DNA of 64,000 bases from Dromiciops gliroides (GCF_019393635.1 NC_057862.1:676760314-676824313), one strand, 5' to 3'. Positions 47,030 to 59,569 are shown, counted from the first letter of the stretch. The notes: a model not told the origin generated them from the sequence alone. A program made the numbers and translations.

Positions 47030-47848
47030 CTAAGGTCACTTCTAATCTCTGATCCTATGTTGACCTCCTTCCCTGAATCTCACCTATGATTTGATTCTTC
47101 ACCTCAGTCTTTCCTGGAAGGCCTCTCACTGTCCATAGCTCTCTCACCTCTTGCTCTAGGCTCAAATCTGGGGCCCTCTAGTGGTCACTTTTGGAGAGTG
47201 AGGACTGCCATCTCTAGAATTTTGAAATTTGGCCTTTTGCCCTTAAGTTTCTGTTTGCTGTCCAAGGAGAACCTTCAATTCTCCCCACATTTTCACGGAA
47301 CAGATGTTCGGTAGGCCCTGAACCTAATGACTGACTCACCTTCCTCATTCAGGTTCTTTCTCACTCCTTCAGGCTTCTTCTCCCTTCTCACTGCCTTGAT
47401 TGCTCGCAATTGGCCAAGGTGATTTTCAAAAATCTGAGCAGTGCAGATTTGCAAGAGAGAAATGCTTTATATATACATTTACTCCTTGTAATAGAATCTT
47501 CCACCAAAACAGGGAATTCAGATAAAAGTCAGGTAAAAGCCCAGGCCCTCAAGCTGAGGCGTCACCTCTTCTATGAAGATTTCCTATATCTCCTTCCCAC
47601 CCTCTATTTTTAATGCTTTTTTTCTCTTCTACTTCCTTATGCTCATCATGTCTTACTACTAATAAGAAGGATGGTAGAGCCATGTCAAGACCCTACATAA
47701 AGACTATTAGAACAAGCAAATCATTTCACTGAACAATAGTCAAGGGTGAGCTTTGTATTGATTGAATGTAACCCCAAATGGTTTATCTTTTTGGGTGGAG
47801 CCCATGAAACTGGTAAGATCAGTGAGCCAAATCAAAAGGGCCCTCATG

Positions 47849-48775
47849 AAAAATGCTCTAATTCACTATCGATTACAAAGATGCAAGTCAAAGCAATTCT
47901 GGGTACTACTTCATACCTATGGGATTGGATAATAGGACAGCAGAGGAAAATGACAAATGTTGTAGGGGATATGGAGAAAATGAGACATGAATGCACTCTT
48001 GGTGGGGTTGTAAACTGATTCAAACATTCTATAGAGCAATTTAGAACTATGACCAAAGGGCTATAAAACCAGGCATACTCTCTGACCTAGTAATACCACT
48101 ACTAGGTCAGTATCCAAAAAGAGATAAAAACCAAAAAATTAAAGGACCTATATATACACAAAATATTTATGGCTGTTCTTTTCTGGTGCAAATACTTCAA
48201 AATTGAGGGGATGCCCTTAAGTTGGGGAATGGCTGAACAAATTGTGTGATGGGATTATGATGGAACACTATGGTGCTATAAGAAATGATGATGGGGCAGC
48301 TAGGTGGTGCAGTGGATGGAGCACTGGCCCTGGAGTCAGGAGTACCTGAGTTCAAATCTGGCCTCAGACACTTAACACTTAACTAGCTGTGTGACCCTGG
48401 GCAAGTTACTTAACCCCAATTGCCTCACTCAAAAAAAAAAAAAAAGAAAAAAAGAAATGATGAGCAGGATGCTCTCAGAAAAACCTGGAAAGACTTACAT
48501 GAGCTGAGGCAAAAGTGAAATGTGCTCTATACAAAGTAACAGCAATATTGTAAGATGTGCAGCTGTGAATGACTTTGCTATTCTCAGCAATACAATGATC
48601 CAAGACAACTCTGAAGGACTATGATGAAAAATGTGATCCATATCCAGAGCAAGAACTGATGATGTCTGAATAAAGACTGAAGTGTAATTCTTTTTATTTT
48701 TTTTTTGAGTTTTTTGTCTGTTTTCTTTCACAAGCTGACTAATATGGAAATGTTTGCATGACTATACATACATAC

Positions 48776-48808
<33 letters not shown>

Positions 48809-48950
48809 TATAAACTTATATTGAATTGATTGACTTCTTAAGGGGGGGTAAGGAGGAAGGAAGAAAATTTGGAGCACAAAGTTTTTTAAATGGACATTAA
48901 AATTGTTTTTACATGTAAATGGGGAAAAATAGAATCCCAAATAGATGGAG
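47849..48950 (+). mobile_element. L1 3' end with nested SINE
   Basis: Plus-strand L1: end of ORF2, then 3'UTR and A-rich tail. Flanked by aaagggccctcatg at 47835 and 48951. A CORE-SINE is nested at 48292-48452. Confidence 0.93.
48292..48452 (+). mobile_element. CORE-SINE nested in L1
   Basis: Flanked by agaaatgatga at 48281 and 48453. Confidence 0.92.
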
Positions 48951-49400
48951 AAAGGGCCCTCATGGGTGATATTCACATGGACTCATCCTATAATATGTCA
49001 ACAAGGAAGAGTCCACCCAAAATGGTTGAGTCATGTAGATTTCTTTGTGGAAACAGAAGAATTTATGATAGCAATTGAAGACCAAGTCACTGCCACCAGA
49101 AATTACAGAAGAATTATTTTTAGTGAGCCTAGACTTAATGATCAATGTAGATTAAATAAAGACTTTGTGGAGATTCAGCAACACATCAGTGTAGGCTGTA
49201 AAAAATTGACCCCTACTGAACATCTAGCAAGACATAACTTGGTGGTTAAAAATATATAGAAGATGAGCCTTACACTCATCAGAATTGATTGGCTCAAAGA
49301 CCTTAATTTCATCAGAGTTGGCTCAAGGAGGGAATAACATACACACTCAATTGGATCAAGTAATCTATCTAACCCTGAAAGAAAGGAGGGGAAGGCAATA
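48951..49400 (+). mobile_element. Non-LTR retrotransposon C-terminal remnant
   Basis: In the frame of 48945-49259 the text reads VDFFVETEEFMIAIEDQV, then TATRNYRRIIF, NDQCRLNKDF, EIQQHISVGCKKLTPTEHL and ARHNLVVKNI. This is the C-terminal region of a non-LTR reverse transcriptase. The motif is C-x2-N in place of C-x2-C, then H and C. I cannot name the clade. The part upstream of the L1 (about 47746-47834) appears to belong to the same older element. Confidence 0.6.
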
Positions 49401-50157
49401 AGGAGGGAGGGGACAGTCAGAAGCAAATCACTTTTGAGGAGAGATAGGGTGAAAGAAGATAGAAAATAGAGTAAATATCATGGGAAAGGGAATAGGATGG
49501 AGGGAAACAGTTAACAATAGTAACTGTGAAGAAATATATAGAAGCTCATGTTCTTTCATGGGATCACATGAAAAATCTCCAGACCACAAATTTAGCACCT
49601 CCCTCTCCCCCCCCCCCCCGCCCAATATCCTAGAAAATCTAACCAATAAATTTTCCCAGAACTGGACCATTTTCTCAGATGGAATTATTGTTCAATAATT
49701 GTTCACAATTTCCCTTCCAAAACATTGATTCGTAACAATTTAGGAAGACTTTAAATAGATACCACCATCCTAAATATTCACAACTCCTAAGCTATATGGG
49801 ATGAAAAACTTTCAAAATATAGAGACCTAGCAGAGGAGATCAAAATCATATGAATGGAATAAAGTACATATTATTCCTACTATCCTATCTGCAAGTAGAT
49901 TTCTAGTATGCTTTCTGGGAATATAAGCTTAAATATTACTCCTTTTATTCAAATACAAAAAGCAGTGACTAGAATGCTGGACTTATAGTCAGGAAGACCT
50001 GAGTTCAAATCCAGCCTCTGACAATTCCCAACTGTGTGACTCTGGGTAGATCACTTAACTGTAGCTTGCCTGAGTTTTATCACATGTAAAATGGGGATAA
50101 TAATAGCAGCTACCTCCCAGGGTTGTTGGGTTGAGGATAAAATTAGATAATGTTTTG

Positions 50158-50646
50158 TTGTTGTTTTGTCCTTCATTCACAAAAAGGACCATGCCATCTG
50201 GGAGATGTCATGACTTATAGTGAATTGGATTTAAGTGAGGGAGGGCTGTGCAAAGTTTCCAACCTTACTCTCTCCTTCAGAGTCATCTGTGTCCAGTGGC
50301 AAGATATATATCAGGATGACTAGAGATGGCCCTGGATGTTTGAGGTAATTGGGGTTAAGTGATTTGCCCAGGGTCACATAGCTAATAAGTGTTTGAGGTT
50401 AAATTTGAACTCAGCGGGGCAGCTAGGTGGCATAGTGGATAAAGCACTGGCCTTGGATTCAGGAGTACTGGAGTTCAAATCAAGCCTCAGACACATGATA
50501 CTTAACTAGCTGTGTGACCCTGGGCAAGTCACTTAACCCTCATTGTCCTGCAAAAATTAAAAAACAAACAAACAAACAAAAAATTTGAACTCAGGTCCTC
50601 CCAACTTCAGGGCCAGTGCTATCCATTGCACCACCTAGCTGCTCCT
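50158..50646 (-). mobile_element. Composite marsupial SINE nested in MIR
   Basis: Left blocks caaaaaggaccatgccatct, then aagtgagggagggctgtgca, with a CORE-SINE-like half to the right. Flanked by taatgttttg at 50148 and 50647. Interrupted by the copy below. Confidence 0.85.
50415..50580 (+). mobile_element. CORE-SINE nested in composite SINE
   Basis: Flanked by aaatttgaactcag at 50401 and 50581; its target is the body of the composite SINE. Confidence 0.95.
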
Positions 50647-50900
50647 TAATGTTTTGTAAAGCAGTTCACCAATCTTAAAGCACTTATATAAATGGCCATC
50701 ATCATCACCTATCTGTGCAACAGTCTATAGAACATAAATATAAAAGAAAAACATCAGGAGGGCTACTTATCCCAGGCTCATTTTTATCTGAATTCTGTAA
50801 AAAAAAAAGATGAGAACCAAATAATAGTAATACTTGCAATAACAATTACTATGAATAACTGATATTTCTATATTCCTTTAAAGTTTGCATATTACTTTAT

Positions 50901-51057
50901 TTTTTGTTTTGTTTTTGTTTTTGCAGGGCAATGAGGGTTAAGTGACTTGCCCAGGGTCACACAGCTAGTTGTGTCAAGTGTCTGAGACTGGATTTGAACT
51001 CAGGTCCTCCCGAATCCAAGGCCAGTGCTTTATCCACTGCTCCACCTAGCTGCCCCC
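50901..51057 (-). mobile_element. CORE-SINE
   Basis: Flanked by ttgcatattactttat at 50885 and 51058. Confidence 0.93.
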
Positions 51058-51084
51058 TTGCATATTACTTTATACACATTATCT

Positions 51085-51190
51085 CATCTGAGCCTCACGA
51101 GAACCTAGATAGGTAATTCCTACAGGTATTATTATTTCCATTTAGCAGATGAGGAAATAGAGGATATGAGAGGTTAGGTGACTGACATAG
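51085..51190 (-). repeat. MIR
   Basis: Antisense: tctcatctgagcctcacgag, then agatgaggaaatagagg. Confidence 0.7.
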
Positions 51191-51475
51191 CATTAATTAC
51201 CAAGTGAATTAAGGCTTGTTGGATTGATTTGAGTTCACTGTGGAGGGTGGAAAATAAATTCTCTCTTGTCTGGGATGAGCTGGATGAGGCAGCTACCACT
51301 TGGAGAGGTTGAGGGGACATGTGGACTCTCTATCATCCAACTATCACCAATGGTGCCACCATTACTTCATTCCTTGTAGTCAAGCCATTGGGCTCCAGTT
51401 GCATGCAAATACCTTGGGAAGGGGCAGCAGGTAAAGACCTAATAATGTCTTGGTCCCAATGAGTCTACCAGGTCC

Positions 51476-51630
51476 TCCCCCCCCCCTTTTTTTTTTTTGG
51501 TGAGGCAATTGGGGTTAAGTGACTTGCCTAGGGTCACACAGCTAGTGTTAAGTGTCTGAGGCCGGATGTGAACTCAGGTCCTCCTGACTCCAGGGTCAGT
51601 GCTCTATCCACTGAGCCAACTAGCTGCTCC
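51476..51630 (-). mobile_element. CORE-SINE
   Basis: Flanked by accaggtcc at 51467 and 51631. Confidence 0.92.
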
Positions 51631-51699
51631 ACCAGGTCCCTTTCAATGGGATAGGACAATGAACTTGGGGCTGATTCAGGTCCTGGGAGAATTTTGTGG

Positions 51700-52015
51700 G
51701 AGAAAACCAATGGTGCTGGAGTCATGGGTTATAAAATCTGGATCTGCCATTTCTGATCTGCAAGACACTTTTCCTCTCTGAGAATGATTCCTCATCTCTG
51801 AAATGGTGCTATTGATATTTTGCTAGCTGCCTCACAGGAATTTTATGAGATTTGCGGCATGATGTGTATGGATGAAAGACAATGGGATTTGAAAATTGAA
51901 GACCCTGTTACTATCACAGCTGTGTTAATCACTCCTAGCACATCACTTCCACATCCTGGACCTCAATTTCCTCATCCAGAAAATGTCAGGGGGTGAATGA
52001 GATGATCTCTCAGAT
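51700..52015 (+). repeat. Two MIR copies in tandem
   Basis: Plus-strand MIR cores at about 51715-51855 and 51890-52015 (tcaatttcctcatccagaaa). Confidence 0.6.
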
Positions 52016-52059
52016 CTAAGATCCCCTAAGGGTTTACATTCTGTGAAACTGTATCCATA

Positions 52060-52272
52060 AAGCACTGGGGTCAAATCTTGACTCCATCTTCCTCACACAC
52101 TTAAAAGCTGTGTCACCTTAGGCAAATCACTTCACCCAGTTTGCCTCAGTTTCCTCATCTGTCAAATGAGCTGGATAAGGAAATGTCAAACCACTCTAGT
52201 ATCTTTGCCAAGAAAACCCCAAATGGTATTACAGAGAGTCAGACATGACTGAAACAACTGAACAAGAACAAA
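52060..52272 (+). mobile_element. RTE-tailed SINE, head-truncated
   Basis: gcctcagtttcctcatctgt, then tctttgccaagaaaacccca and gagagtcagacatgactgaa. Confidence 0.8.
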
Positions 52273-52739
52273 ATGAGGGATGTGATTAGATAAATTTTGA
52301 GATCCCTTACAGTTCTAACTCTGTAATTCTAGCCCATAAATGTAAATTATTATTGTTATTTTTATTACTGTCTAAGGGAAAACAGAGAAGTCCTGTCTTT
52401 TAGGTGGGCTGCTTTAGGAAGTTGATAACAAATAGGAGAGCATTAGATGCCTAAATGTGGCTAATAAAGAAGGGGGTTCAGGTTGGGGAGAGAGACAGTG
52501 GAATAGGTGGGCATAAGGGCAATGCAAAAGACTAATTTTACTAAATTTACTGCTTATCCTGGAGCCAGGTCTCTTTATTTTATCTGTTTAGTGACTGACC
52601 TGAATTTGGCGCTGGAGAAATTGTGATTAGAAATTAAGGCTCAGACACTTGGGAACAGTATGGGAACTGGGAATGGAGTGGGGAGAGTGGCAAGAGATGG
52701 GAGACTTCTTAGGCCAGTTTTTAAAGGGGGTTATGGGAG

Positions 52740-53130
52740 ACAAATCAAGCAAGCCATTTATTAATTAAATACTCAAATGCCTCCTGTGTGTCAGACACTG
52801 GGGTAAATGCTAGGGATAGAGGGACAACAATGAAAGTCTTTGCCCTCAAGGAGATTACATTCTATTGGAGGAGATGTGTGCGTTTATACAGAATAAAAAC
52901 TACATTAATATGAGGTGGATGGGGGAGGAGGGGAGAGGACACTAGCCATTGGGGAGAATCAAGACAGGCTTCATAAAGAAGGTTGGAGTTTGCCACAGTG
53001 TGGTGGGCAAGAGAACAAAGGGGACAAGAGATAAAAGAGAAGAAAATAGTGTAGAACTGAACTATTTCACCAAGAGGTCAAGGGAAAGAAAGGAGAAGAG
53101 TGGGTGGGGTGATGCCCTGGGGGACAGGGT
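52740..53130 (-). repeat. L2 3' region
   Basis: Antisense order: aagccatttattaattaaat, gtgtgtcagacactggggta, ctcaaggagattacattcta. Confidence 0.65.
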
Positions 53131-53352
53131 TTGAAGTTCATAATGAAAACCAAGAACAGGATTATGGGCTCTAAAGCACAGGGGGAAATAGACAAATAAA
53201 AGATTATTGTTAGCTAAAGGCATTTCAGCATTCAGGAACTTGGAAGAGCATGTGTGTGTGATGGCAAGATCAAGGGTACCACCATCTTTATTTAGGTCTG
53301 GCTGAGGTGGATTGAGGAAGATAATAACGCCACCCTAATCAAGAGACGTTGA

Positions 53353-53541
53353 GGGGGCAGCTAGGTGGCGCAGTGGAGAAGGCATTGGCCTTGGATTCAG
53401 GAGGACCTGTGTTCAAATCCAGCCTCAGACACTTTACATGTTCTAGCTGTGTGACCCTGGGCAAGTCACCTAACCCTCATTGCCCTGCAAAAAACCAACC
53501 AAACAAACAAAAAACCCAAAACAAAAAACAAACAAACAAAA
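53353..53541 (+). mobile_element. CORE-SINE
   Basis: Flanked by aagagacgttga / aagagacattga; long A/C-rich tail. Confidence 0.9.
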
Positions 53542-53625
53542 AAGAGACATTGAAATAGCTTCATTTAAAATTAAAACAACAGGTCTATACACTTTTCTCC
53601 CTTTTCTTTAAGAAAAAAAAGTATA

Positions 53626-53811
53626 CAGGGGCAGCTAGGTGGCGCAGTGGATAGAGCACCAGCCCTGGAGTCAGGAGGACCTGAGTTCAAATCCAGCCTC
53701 AGACACTCAACACTTACTAGCTGTGTGACCTTGGACAAGTCACTTAGCCCTCATTGCCCAACCAAAAAACAAACAAACCAAAAAAAAAAAAAGAAAGAAA
53801 GAAAAGAAAGG
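53626..53811 (+). mobile_element. CORE-SINE
   Basis: Flanked by aaaaaaagtata; tail includes (GAAA)n. Confidence 0.9.
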
Positions 53812-53862
53812 AAAAAAAGTATAATTATATCAACAAAATAAGCATGGTACTTTAAACATTTT

Positions 53863-54370
53863 TTATTTTAATCGTATTTTTTTCCAGTTATATGTTAAGA
53901 TAGTTTTCCAACATTCATTTTTTGTTTTGTTTTGTTTTGTTTTTGCAAGGCAATGAGGGTCACACAGGTAATAAGTGTCAAGTATCTGAGGCCGGATTTG
54001 AACTCAGGTCCTCCTGAATCCAGGGCTGATGCCACCAAGCTGCCCCCAACGTTCATTTTTATAAGATTTTGAGTTCCACATTTTTCTCCCTCCTCCCTCC
54101 CCAAGACAGAAAGCAATTCAACATAGGTTATATATGTACAATCACATTAAACCTATTTCTGTATTAGTCATATTGTGAAAGAAGAATCAGAAAGAAAGGG
54201 GAAAGCCTCAACAACAACCAAAAAAACTACACCACACAACACAAAAGTAGAAACAGTCTGGTTCAATCTTCATTCAGATCCCACAGTTCTTTTTTCCGGA
54301 TGTGGAGAACATTTTCCACCATGAGTCCTTTGGAATTTTCTTGGATTGTTGTATTGCTGAGAAGAGCTAA
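53863..54370 (-). mobile_element. L1 3' end with nested SINE
   Basis: Flanked by gtactttaaacatttt at 53847 and 54371. Minus-strand L1 3'UTR, with the SINE below inside it. Confidence 0.93.
53923..54047 (-). mobile_element. CORE-SINE nested in L1, internally deleted
   Basis: Flanked by aacattcattttt / aacgttcattttt at 53910 and 54048. Part of its core and A-box region are missing. Confidence 0.88.
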
Positions 54371-54904
54371 GTACTTTAAACATTTTAATTATACAAAGGC
54401 TGGCTATAAGGGAGCTTCCCTTTCATGCTGTTCCTCCATTCAGATGACTAATCTTTATCCTTGGAACAGTGATAGCTGATCACACAGAGAGAAGAGTGGA
54501 TTTACCCACCTGTTCTCCTCCCCCAGTCTCCTAATTTCCCACCCCCACTCCACCACCCAAGGCTTTACTTGAATGTTTCTGCCCCTGTCTATTTTAGAAT
54601 TCTGCTCTTGCTTTTGGCTCAGACATATTGGTCTCAAATGATAACTGAGATCTCCTCACCCTCTGGTGGAATTAGGTTTGGGAGAAAGGAAAGCAAAACA
54701 TGGTGCCTGTGTAGGGCTCAGACTCTTGCCAACTGTTTTACATAAAAACACCAGCAGGGGCCGCCCTGCTCTAACCTGGAGAATCCCTATCCTGACAAGT
54801 ATCGGAGTGCCCTGCGGGGGAGGCCCATCTTCACTCCTCCCCCCCAGGCACTCTCTACTATTTCCAAAAATAGGCAGGGTGGTATAATGAAGAGGTCCTT
54901 GACC

Positions 54905-55108
54905 TCGTGTCAATGGACTCCCAAAGGATGCCTGGAGAGATTTCAGGGGAGTTGTTAATTTGGATAGGAAAAATTACATCTTTATTTCAAAATCATTGGT
55001 TTCCTTTGTCATTCTCTGTATTTTATTTTATGCAAGGGGATCCACAGGATTCTTTGCTAGACTGTCCATGGGACCCAGGACACAAAAAAAGGTAGAGAAT
55101 CTCTGGTG
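54905..55108 (+). mobile_element. DNA-transposon-like repeat (copy 3)
   Basis: Contains attggtttcctttgtcattc and ends gtccatgggacccaggacac, then aaaaaaaggtagagaatctc, parallel to the copies at 11660 and 63611. Confidence 0.55.
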
Positions 55109-55335
55109 TTGTAGTTAAGGGACTGGACTTGGAGGAAGACATGGGTTCAAATTTCACCTCTGATATGATTCAGTTCAATACAACAAGCATTTATTAGATG
55201 CCTACTATGTGCCAAGGGTGCTAGGGATGCAACGAATCTGAAAAAGTGGCTGCCCCCAAGGATCCTATGGTCTGTTGGAAGGAAACAACAGGGACATAGA
55301 AATCAAAATGCAAGATATATACAAAGTAATTCTAA

Positions 55336-55493
55336 TTAAAAAAAAAATTTTTTTTGGCAGGGCAATGAGGGCTAAGTGACCTGCCCAGGGTCACACAGCT
55401 AGTTAAGTGTCAAGTGTCTGAGGCTGGATTTGAACTCAGGTCCTCCTGAATCCAAGGCCAGTGCTTTATCCACTGCGCCACCTAGCTGCCCCC
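55336..55493 (-). mobile_element. CORE-SINE in an L2 tail
   Basis: Flanks caaagtaattcta / caaagtaatttta. The surrounding 55160-55335 text resembles an L2 3' end. Confidence 0.9.
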
Positions 55494-55586
55494 CAAAGTA
55501 ATTTTAGAAACTAGAAAGTGGGAGACTCCGGGAGATTCCTTGTAGGAGGCATTGTTAAATTAAGTGAGGGGGCGGGGCGGGGAGAG

Positions 55587-55757
55587 CAGAGCAGCTAGGT
55601 GAATAAAGCACCAGCCCTGGTGGAATAAAGCCCTGGATTCAGGAGGACCTGAGTTCAAATCCAACCTCAGACAATTGACACTAACTAGCTGTGTGAACTT
55701 GGGCAAATTCACTTTACCCTCATTGCCTTGCAACAAACAAACAAACAAACAAAAAAT
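55587..55757 (+). mobile_element. CORE-SINE with internal duplication
   Basis: The segment aataaagcaccagccctgg is followed by a second aataaagccctgg, so part of the head is repeated. Confidence 0.85.
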
Positions 55758-56359
55758 GAAATAAAGTAAGTGCCATCTTCCATCCCCAGCTCCCTCTCAG
55801 TGGGAACCTGTTCCTACATTAGTCAGCCTCTGCTTACAAAGCCCTACTATGGAATACCAGTCTCTGTTCTCTTTCTTTCAGGGTCCAAGGGTAAAAGCAA
55901 GCAAAGGGTGTAGGCAGAAATCTTTTGGCTCCCTATCTGTCTCTTGTGGTTAACCTTGGTGCTTGCCTCTGAGACAGGGGCTGTGATAGAGGGTTCTATT
56001 TGAAAGTAGGGCAAGGAAGGACAAAAAGTGTCCTTTCTTTTATTCTCCCTTCCCACCTGTTGACCTGCCAACTTCCTGGGAACCAGAGATTCTGCCTGGT
56101 GAGCTAGGAATAGTTAGGGGAGGCAAGGTGGGCAGCCCCCTAGGATGCAATGGGCATAGCAAAGGCTATTTTCTAATATTAATTTGTAGGTGTGGTTATT
56201 CATATGTCTACAACGAAGGCTCAAATACTCTAAATACTCTAAATCAATCAAAATATGTGGAAAGTGTTCAGCACAGTGCCTGACACATAGGAGGGGGCTA
56301 TATAAATGCTTATTCTTTTCCTCCTCTTTCAATTACCATTTATTAAGCACTTTCTATGT

Positions 56360-56604
56360 GGAGAACTAGGTGGCGAAGTGGAGAGAACACTAGGAATGAA
56401 GTCAGGAAGTCTCACCTTTTGAGTTCAAATCCAGCCTCAGACACTTACTAGCTGTGTGACCCTGGGCAAGTCACTTCACCCCATTTACCTCAGTTTCCTC
56501 ATCTGTTAAATGGGCTGGAGAAGGAAATGGCAAACCACTGCAGTATTTTTGTCAAGCTTACCGAGGGTTGAACATGACTGAAAAGATTCAACAACAACAA
56601 ATTG
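56360..56604 (+). mobile_element. RTE-tailed SINE
   Basis: aactaggtggcgaagtggag head, ggagaaggaaatggcaaacc in the tail, ending (AAC)n. Confidence 0.85.
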
Positions 56605-56639
56605 GAACACTGGCTGTCTGTTATTGGGATGGTTAGGGG

Positions 56640-56840
56640 TGCAGTGGACCTGGAAATAGGAAGAGGACCTGAATTCAAATTTGACCTCAGTTAATAGCTG
56701 TGTGAACTCGAGCAAGTCAGTTAACCTTTGCCTGCCTCAGTTTCCTCATCTGTAAAAATAGGAATAATAATACTTCCCAATATTGTTGTGCTTAGCACAC
56801 TGCCTGGCTCATAGTAAGCACTATATAAATGCTAATTACT
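56640..56840 (+). repeat. MIR
   Basis: gcctcagtttcctcatctgt then tagtaagcactatataaatg. Confidence 0.75.
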
Positions 56841-57069
56841 ATCATCCCATCTTTTTTGCCATTCGACATGCCCATCTTTTCTTCCTGTCATATATTCCTG
56901 TTCTTCAAAGTTCCTCATTGGTATTCATATCTATCTATCTATCTATATCTATCTATCTATACATATCTATATCTATATATACACACACATACACACAGAT
57001 ATATCTTAATCATACTATATACACATAAATATGCATGTATATATACCACATATGTAGTTTTAAAATAAG

Positions 57070-57640
57070 TTTTATTGATATTTTTTGTTTTCAAATGACC
57101 TGTATTTCTTTCTGTAACAGTCCTCATTCTTTTCCCCCATCTATTCTCAGAAAGCTATCCCTTATAATAAATATTTTTTTAAAAGAGGAAGAAGGAATTC
57201 AGATAAACAAACCAACTTATCAAAAAAAAGTCTGACATTAAATGTGGCCCCCACAGCCATGTTTCCTGACCTCTGCAAAGAACTGGGGGGGGGGGGAGAT
57301 GTCTTCTCCTACTCCTTCTTTGTGGCCAAGCTTGGTCATTATAATTTCATCACATTTAGTTTCAATTGTATTGTGGTTCTTTCCTTTTACAGGATTGTAG
57401 TCATTTTCAACATTGCTTTGTTCTTTCACCTTGCATCAGTTCGTGTAAGTCTTCCCACACTTCTCTGTATTTATCATCATTGGTTCTGTGTTGTATATAG
57501 TAGCCACCCAGCACTTGTCTCTCTATGACCCTCTCGTGATCTTCATTTCTAATTTTCTGAGACCAGTTGTTTTCTATCTTTCACTGCTGTAGAGAACACT
57601 AATGGAATATTGGTATTACAAGGATGACCCTTTCTTTCTT
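57070..57640 (-). mobile_element. Old L1-related fragment
   Basis: Decayed minus-strand LINE text (gtcttcccacacttctctgt, then ctttcactgctgtagagaac). It appears to resume after 58470. Confidence 0.5.
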
Positions 57641-57649
57641 TTTTATTTT

Positions 57650-58310
57650 AAAGTAAAAAGCATTTTTATTTATAATTTTGAGTTCCAGGGCAGCTAGGTG
57701 GCACAGTGGATAAAGCACTGGCTCTGGATTCAGGAGGACCTGAGTTCAAATTTGGACTCAGACACTTGACATTTATTAGCTGTGTGACCCTGGGCAAGTC
57801 ACTTATCCCTCATTGCCCTGCAAAAATAAATAAATAAATAAATAAATAGATAGATAAATAAATCAATAAAATATCATTTTGAGTTCCAATTTTTATCCCT
57901 CCTTCCCTCCCTCCCCTCCCCCTTCCTAAGGCAGTAAGCAATCAGATATGTGTTATACATGTATGGTTATATAAAATATTATCATATTAGTAATTTTGTA
58001 CAAGAAAACTTGAATAAAAGACAGAATGAAAGAAAGTGAAAAATGGCATGCTTCAGTGTGTGTTCCATCAATATCAGTTCTTTCTTTGGAGGTGGATAGT
58101 ATGTTTCATCAATAGTCCTTTGGGATTGTCTTGGATCGTTGTATTGCTGAGAATAGTTGTCATTCACAGTTCTTCATCAAACAATATTGCTGTCTCTGTG
58201 CAAAATGTTCTCTTGGTTCTGCTCAGTTCACTATACATCAGTCCCTACAAGTCTTTCCAGGCCTTTCTGAAATCATCTTGCTTGTCATTTCTTACAGCAT
58301 GCTATTTTCA
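57650..58310 (-). mobile_element. L1 3' end (minus arm)
   Basis: Minus-strand L1 3'UTR with nested CORE-SINE at 57688-57875. It meets a plus-strand L1 end at about 58306. Confidence 0.88.
57688..57875 (+). mobile_element. CORE-SINE nested in L1
   Basis: Flanked by attttgagttcca at 57675 and 57876; tail rich in AAAT and GATA. Confidence 0.93.
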
Positions 58311-58470
58311 CTGTCTTTCATTTTTTTCTTTTATTCAAGTTTTCTTGTACAAAATGTTTTACATAATCACACATGTATAACCCATATCTGATTGCTTACC
58401 ACCTCAGGAGGGATAGAATTTGGAACTCAAAACTATATATAAAAATGTTTATTATTTTTAAAAAAGAAAG
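58306..58470 (+). mobile_element. L1 3' end (plus arm)
   Basis: Plus-strand end of the same L1 family with an A-rich tail. It repeats, inverted, the text at about 57655-58018. Confidence 0.85.
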
Positions 58471-58657
58471 ACATTATAGGGTTAAATCTCTCTCCTTTCT
58501 CCCGATATGTTTTCTCTCAATAGCCTCCTTCTAAATACATTCTCATTAAGTATGCCCAGTTTAGCAAATCCTTGATTCCTCATTTTTATTTCTTCTTAGG
58601 GTACACTATGTTCATGTATTATAATTTGTCTAGCTTTTTGTTATGTGATTGGTTTTT

Positions 58658-58820
58658 TGTTGTTGTTGTTGTTGTTTTTTTTAGTGAGGCAATTGGGGTT
58701 AAGTGACTTGCCCAGGGTCACACAGCTAGTAAGTGTCAAGGGTCTGAGACTGAATTTGAACTCAGGTCTTCCTGACTCCAGGGCTAGTGCTCTATCCACT
58801 GCACCACCTAGCTGCCCCTG
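58658..58820 (-). mobile_element. CORE-SINE
   Basis: Flanked by tgtgattggttttt at 58644 and 58821. Confidence 0.93.
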
Positions 58821-59327
58821 TGTGATTGGTTTTTACTTTGATGTCATCTCTTTTGCCACAACAAAATGCTGCTCTGAACACTTTGGTGTCTGTGAGAATT
58901 TCTATCTGTGACATCCTTGAAGTATCTATCCCAGTGGGATCTTGAGGCCCAAAGTATGGATGTTTTAGTCAATTTCTTACCATGATTCAAATGACTTTCC
59001 AGAATGATTGAAATAGTTTACAATTCCACCAACGGTGTGTCAATGTGCCAGGCAGAGGGACAGATTTAGGCTTGATATCAGGAAAACGAACCTTTCTAAT
59101 AAGGAGAGCTGTGTTCAGATGGTGGTACCCTGAGAGATCATGGGCTTCCCCTCAGTGGAGGTATCTGAGCAGGGACTAGATGCCTACTTTCACCTGCATT
59201 ATAATGGGAATTCTTGTTCTGGTGTGGTTTGGAATAGCTGGCTGCTGAAATCCCTGGAAGTTGCACCACCTTCCACTGGATTACCTTTCTGCATATGTGG
59301 TTGTTCAGACTTCTTTTTCTTTCCTTT

Positions 59328-59474
59328 TCTTTTTTTTTTCGGGGCAATGAGGGTTAAGTGACTTGCCCAGGGTCACACAGCTAATAAGTGTTAAGTGTCT
59401 GAGGTTGGATTTGAACTCAGGTCCTCCCGAATCCAGGACTGGTACTTTATCCCCTGCCTCACCTAGCTGCCCCT
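59328..59474 (-). mobile_element. CORE-SINE
   Basis: Minus-strand copy with a C/T-rich tail side at the left. Confidence 0.88.
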
Positions 59475-59569
59475 AAGAATTCATTTTCCTAAGCGTTGCT
59501 GATGCTTTCTCACATCCAGAGACAGATACCAACTGTTGTACACCACAAGTGAATCTGGGAGGCCTCCCA

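Larger units (their letters stand above)
49960..50700 (+). repeat. MIR carrying two nested SINEs
   Basis: MIR occupies 49960-50147 (gagttcaaatccagcctctg ... aaaatggggataataatagc) and resumes at about 50657 (taaagcagttcaccaatctt). It is split by the composite SINE at 50158-50646. Confidence 0.85.
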
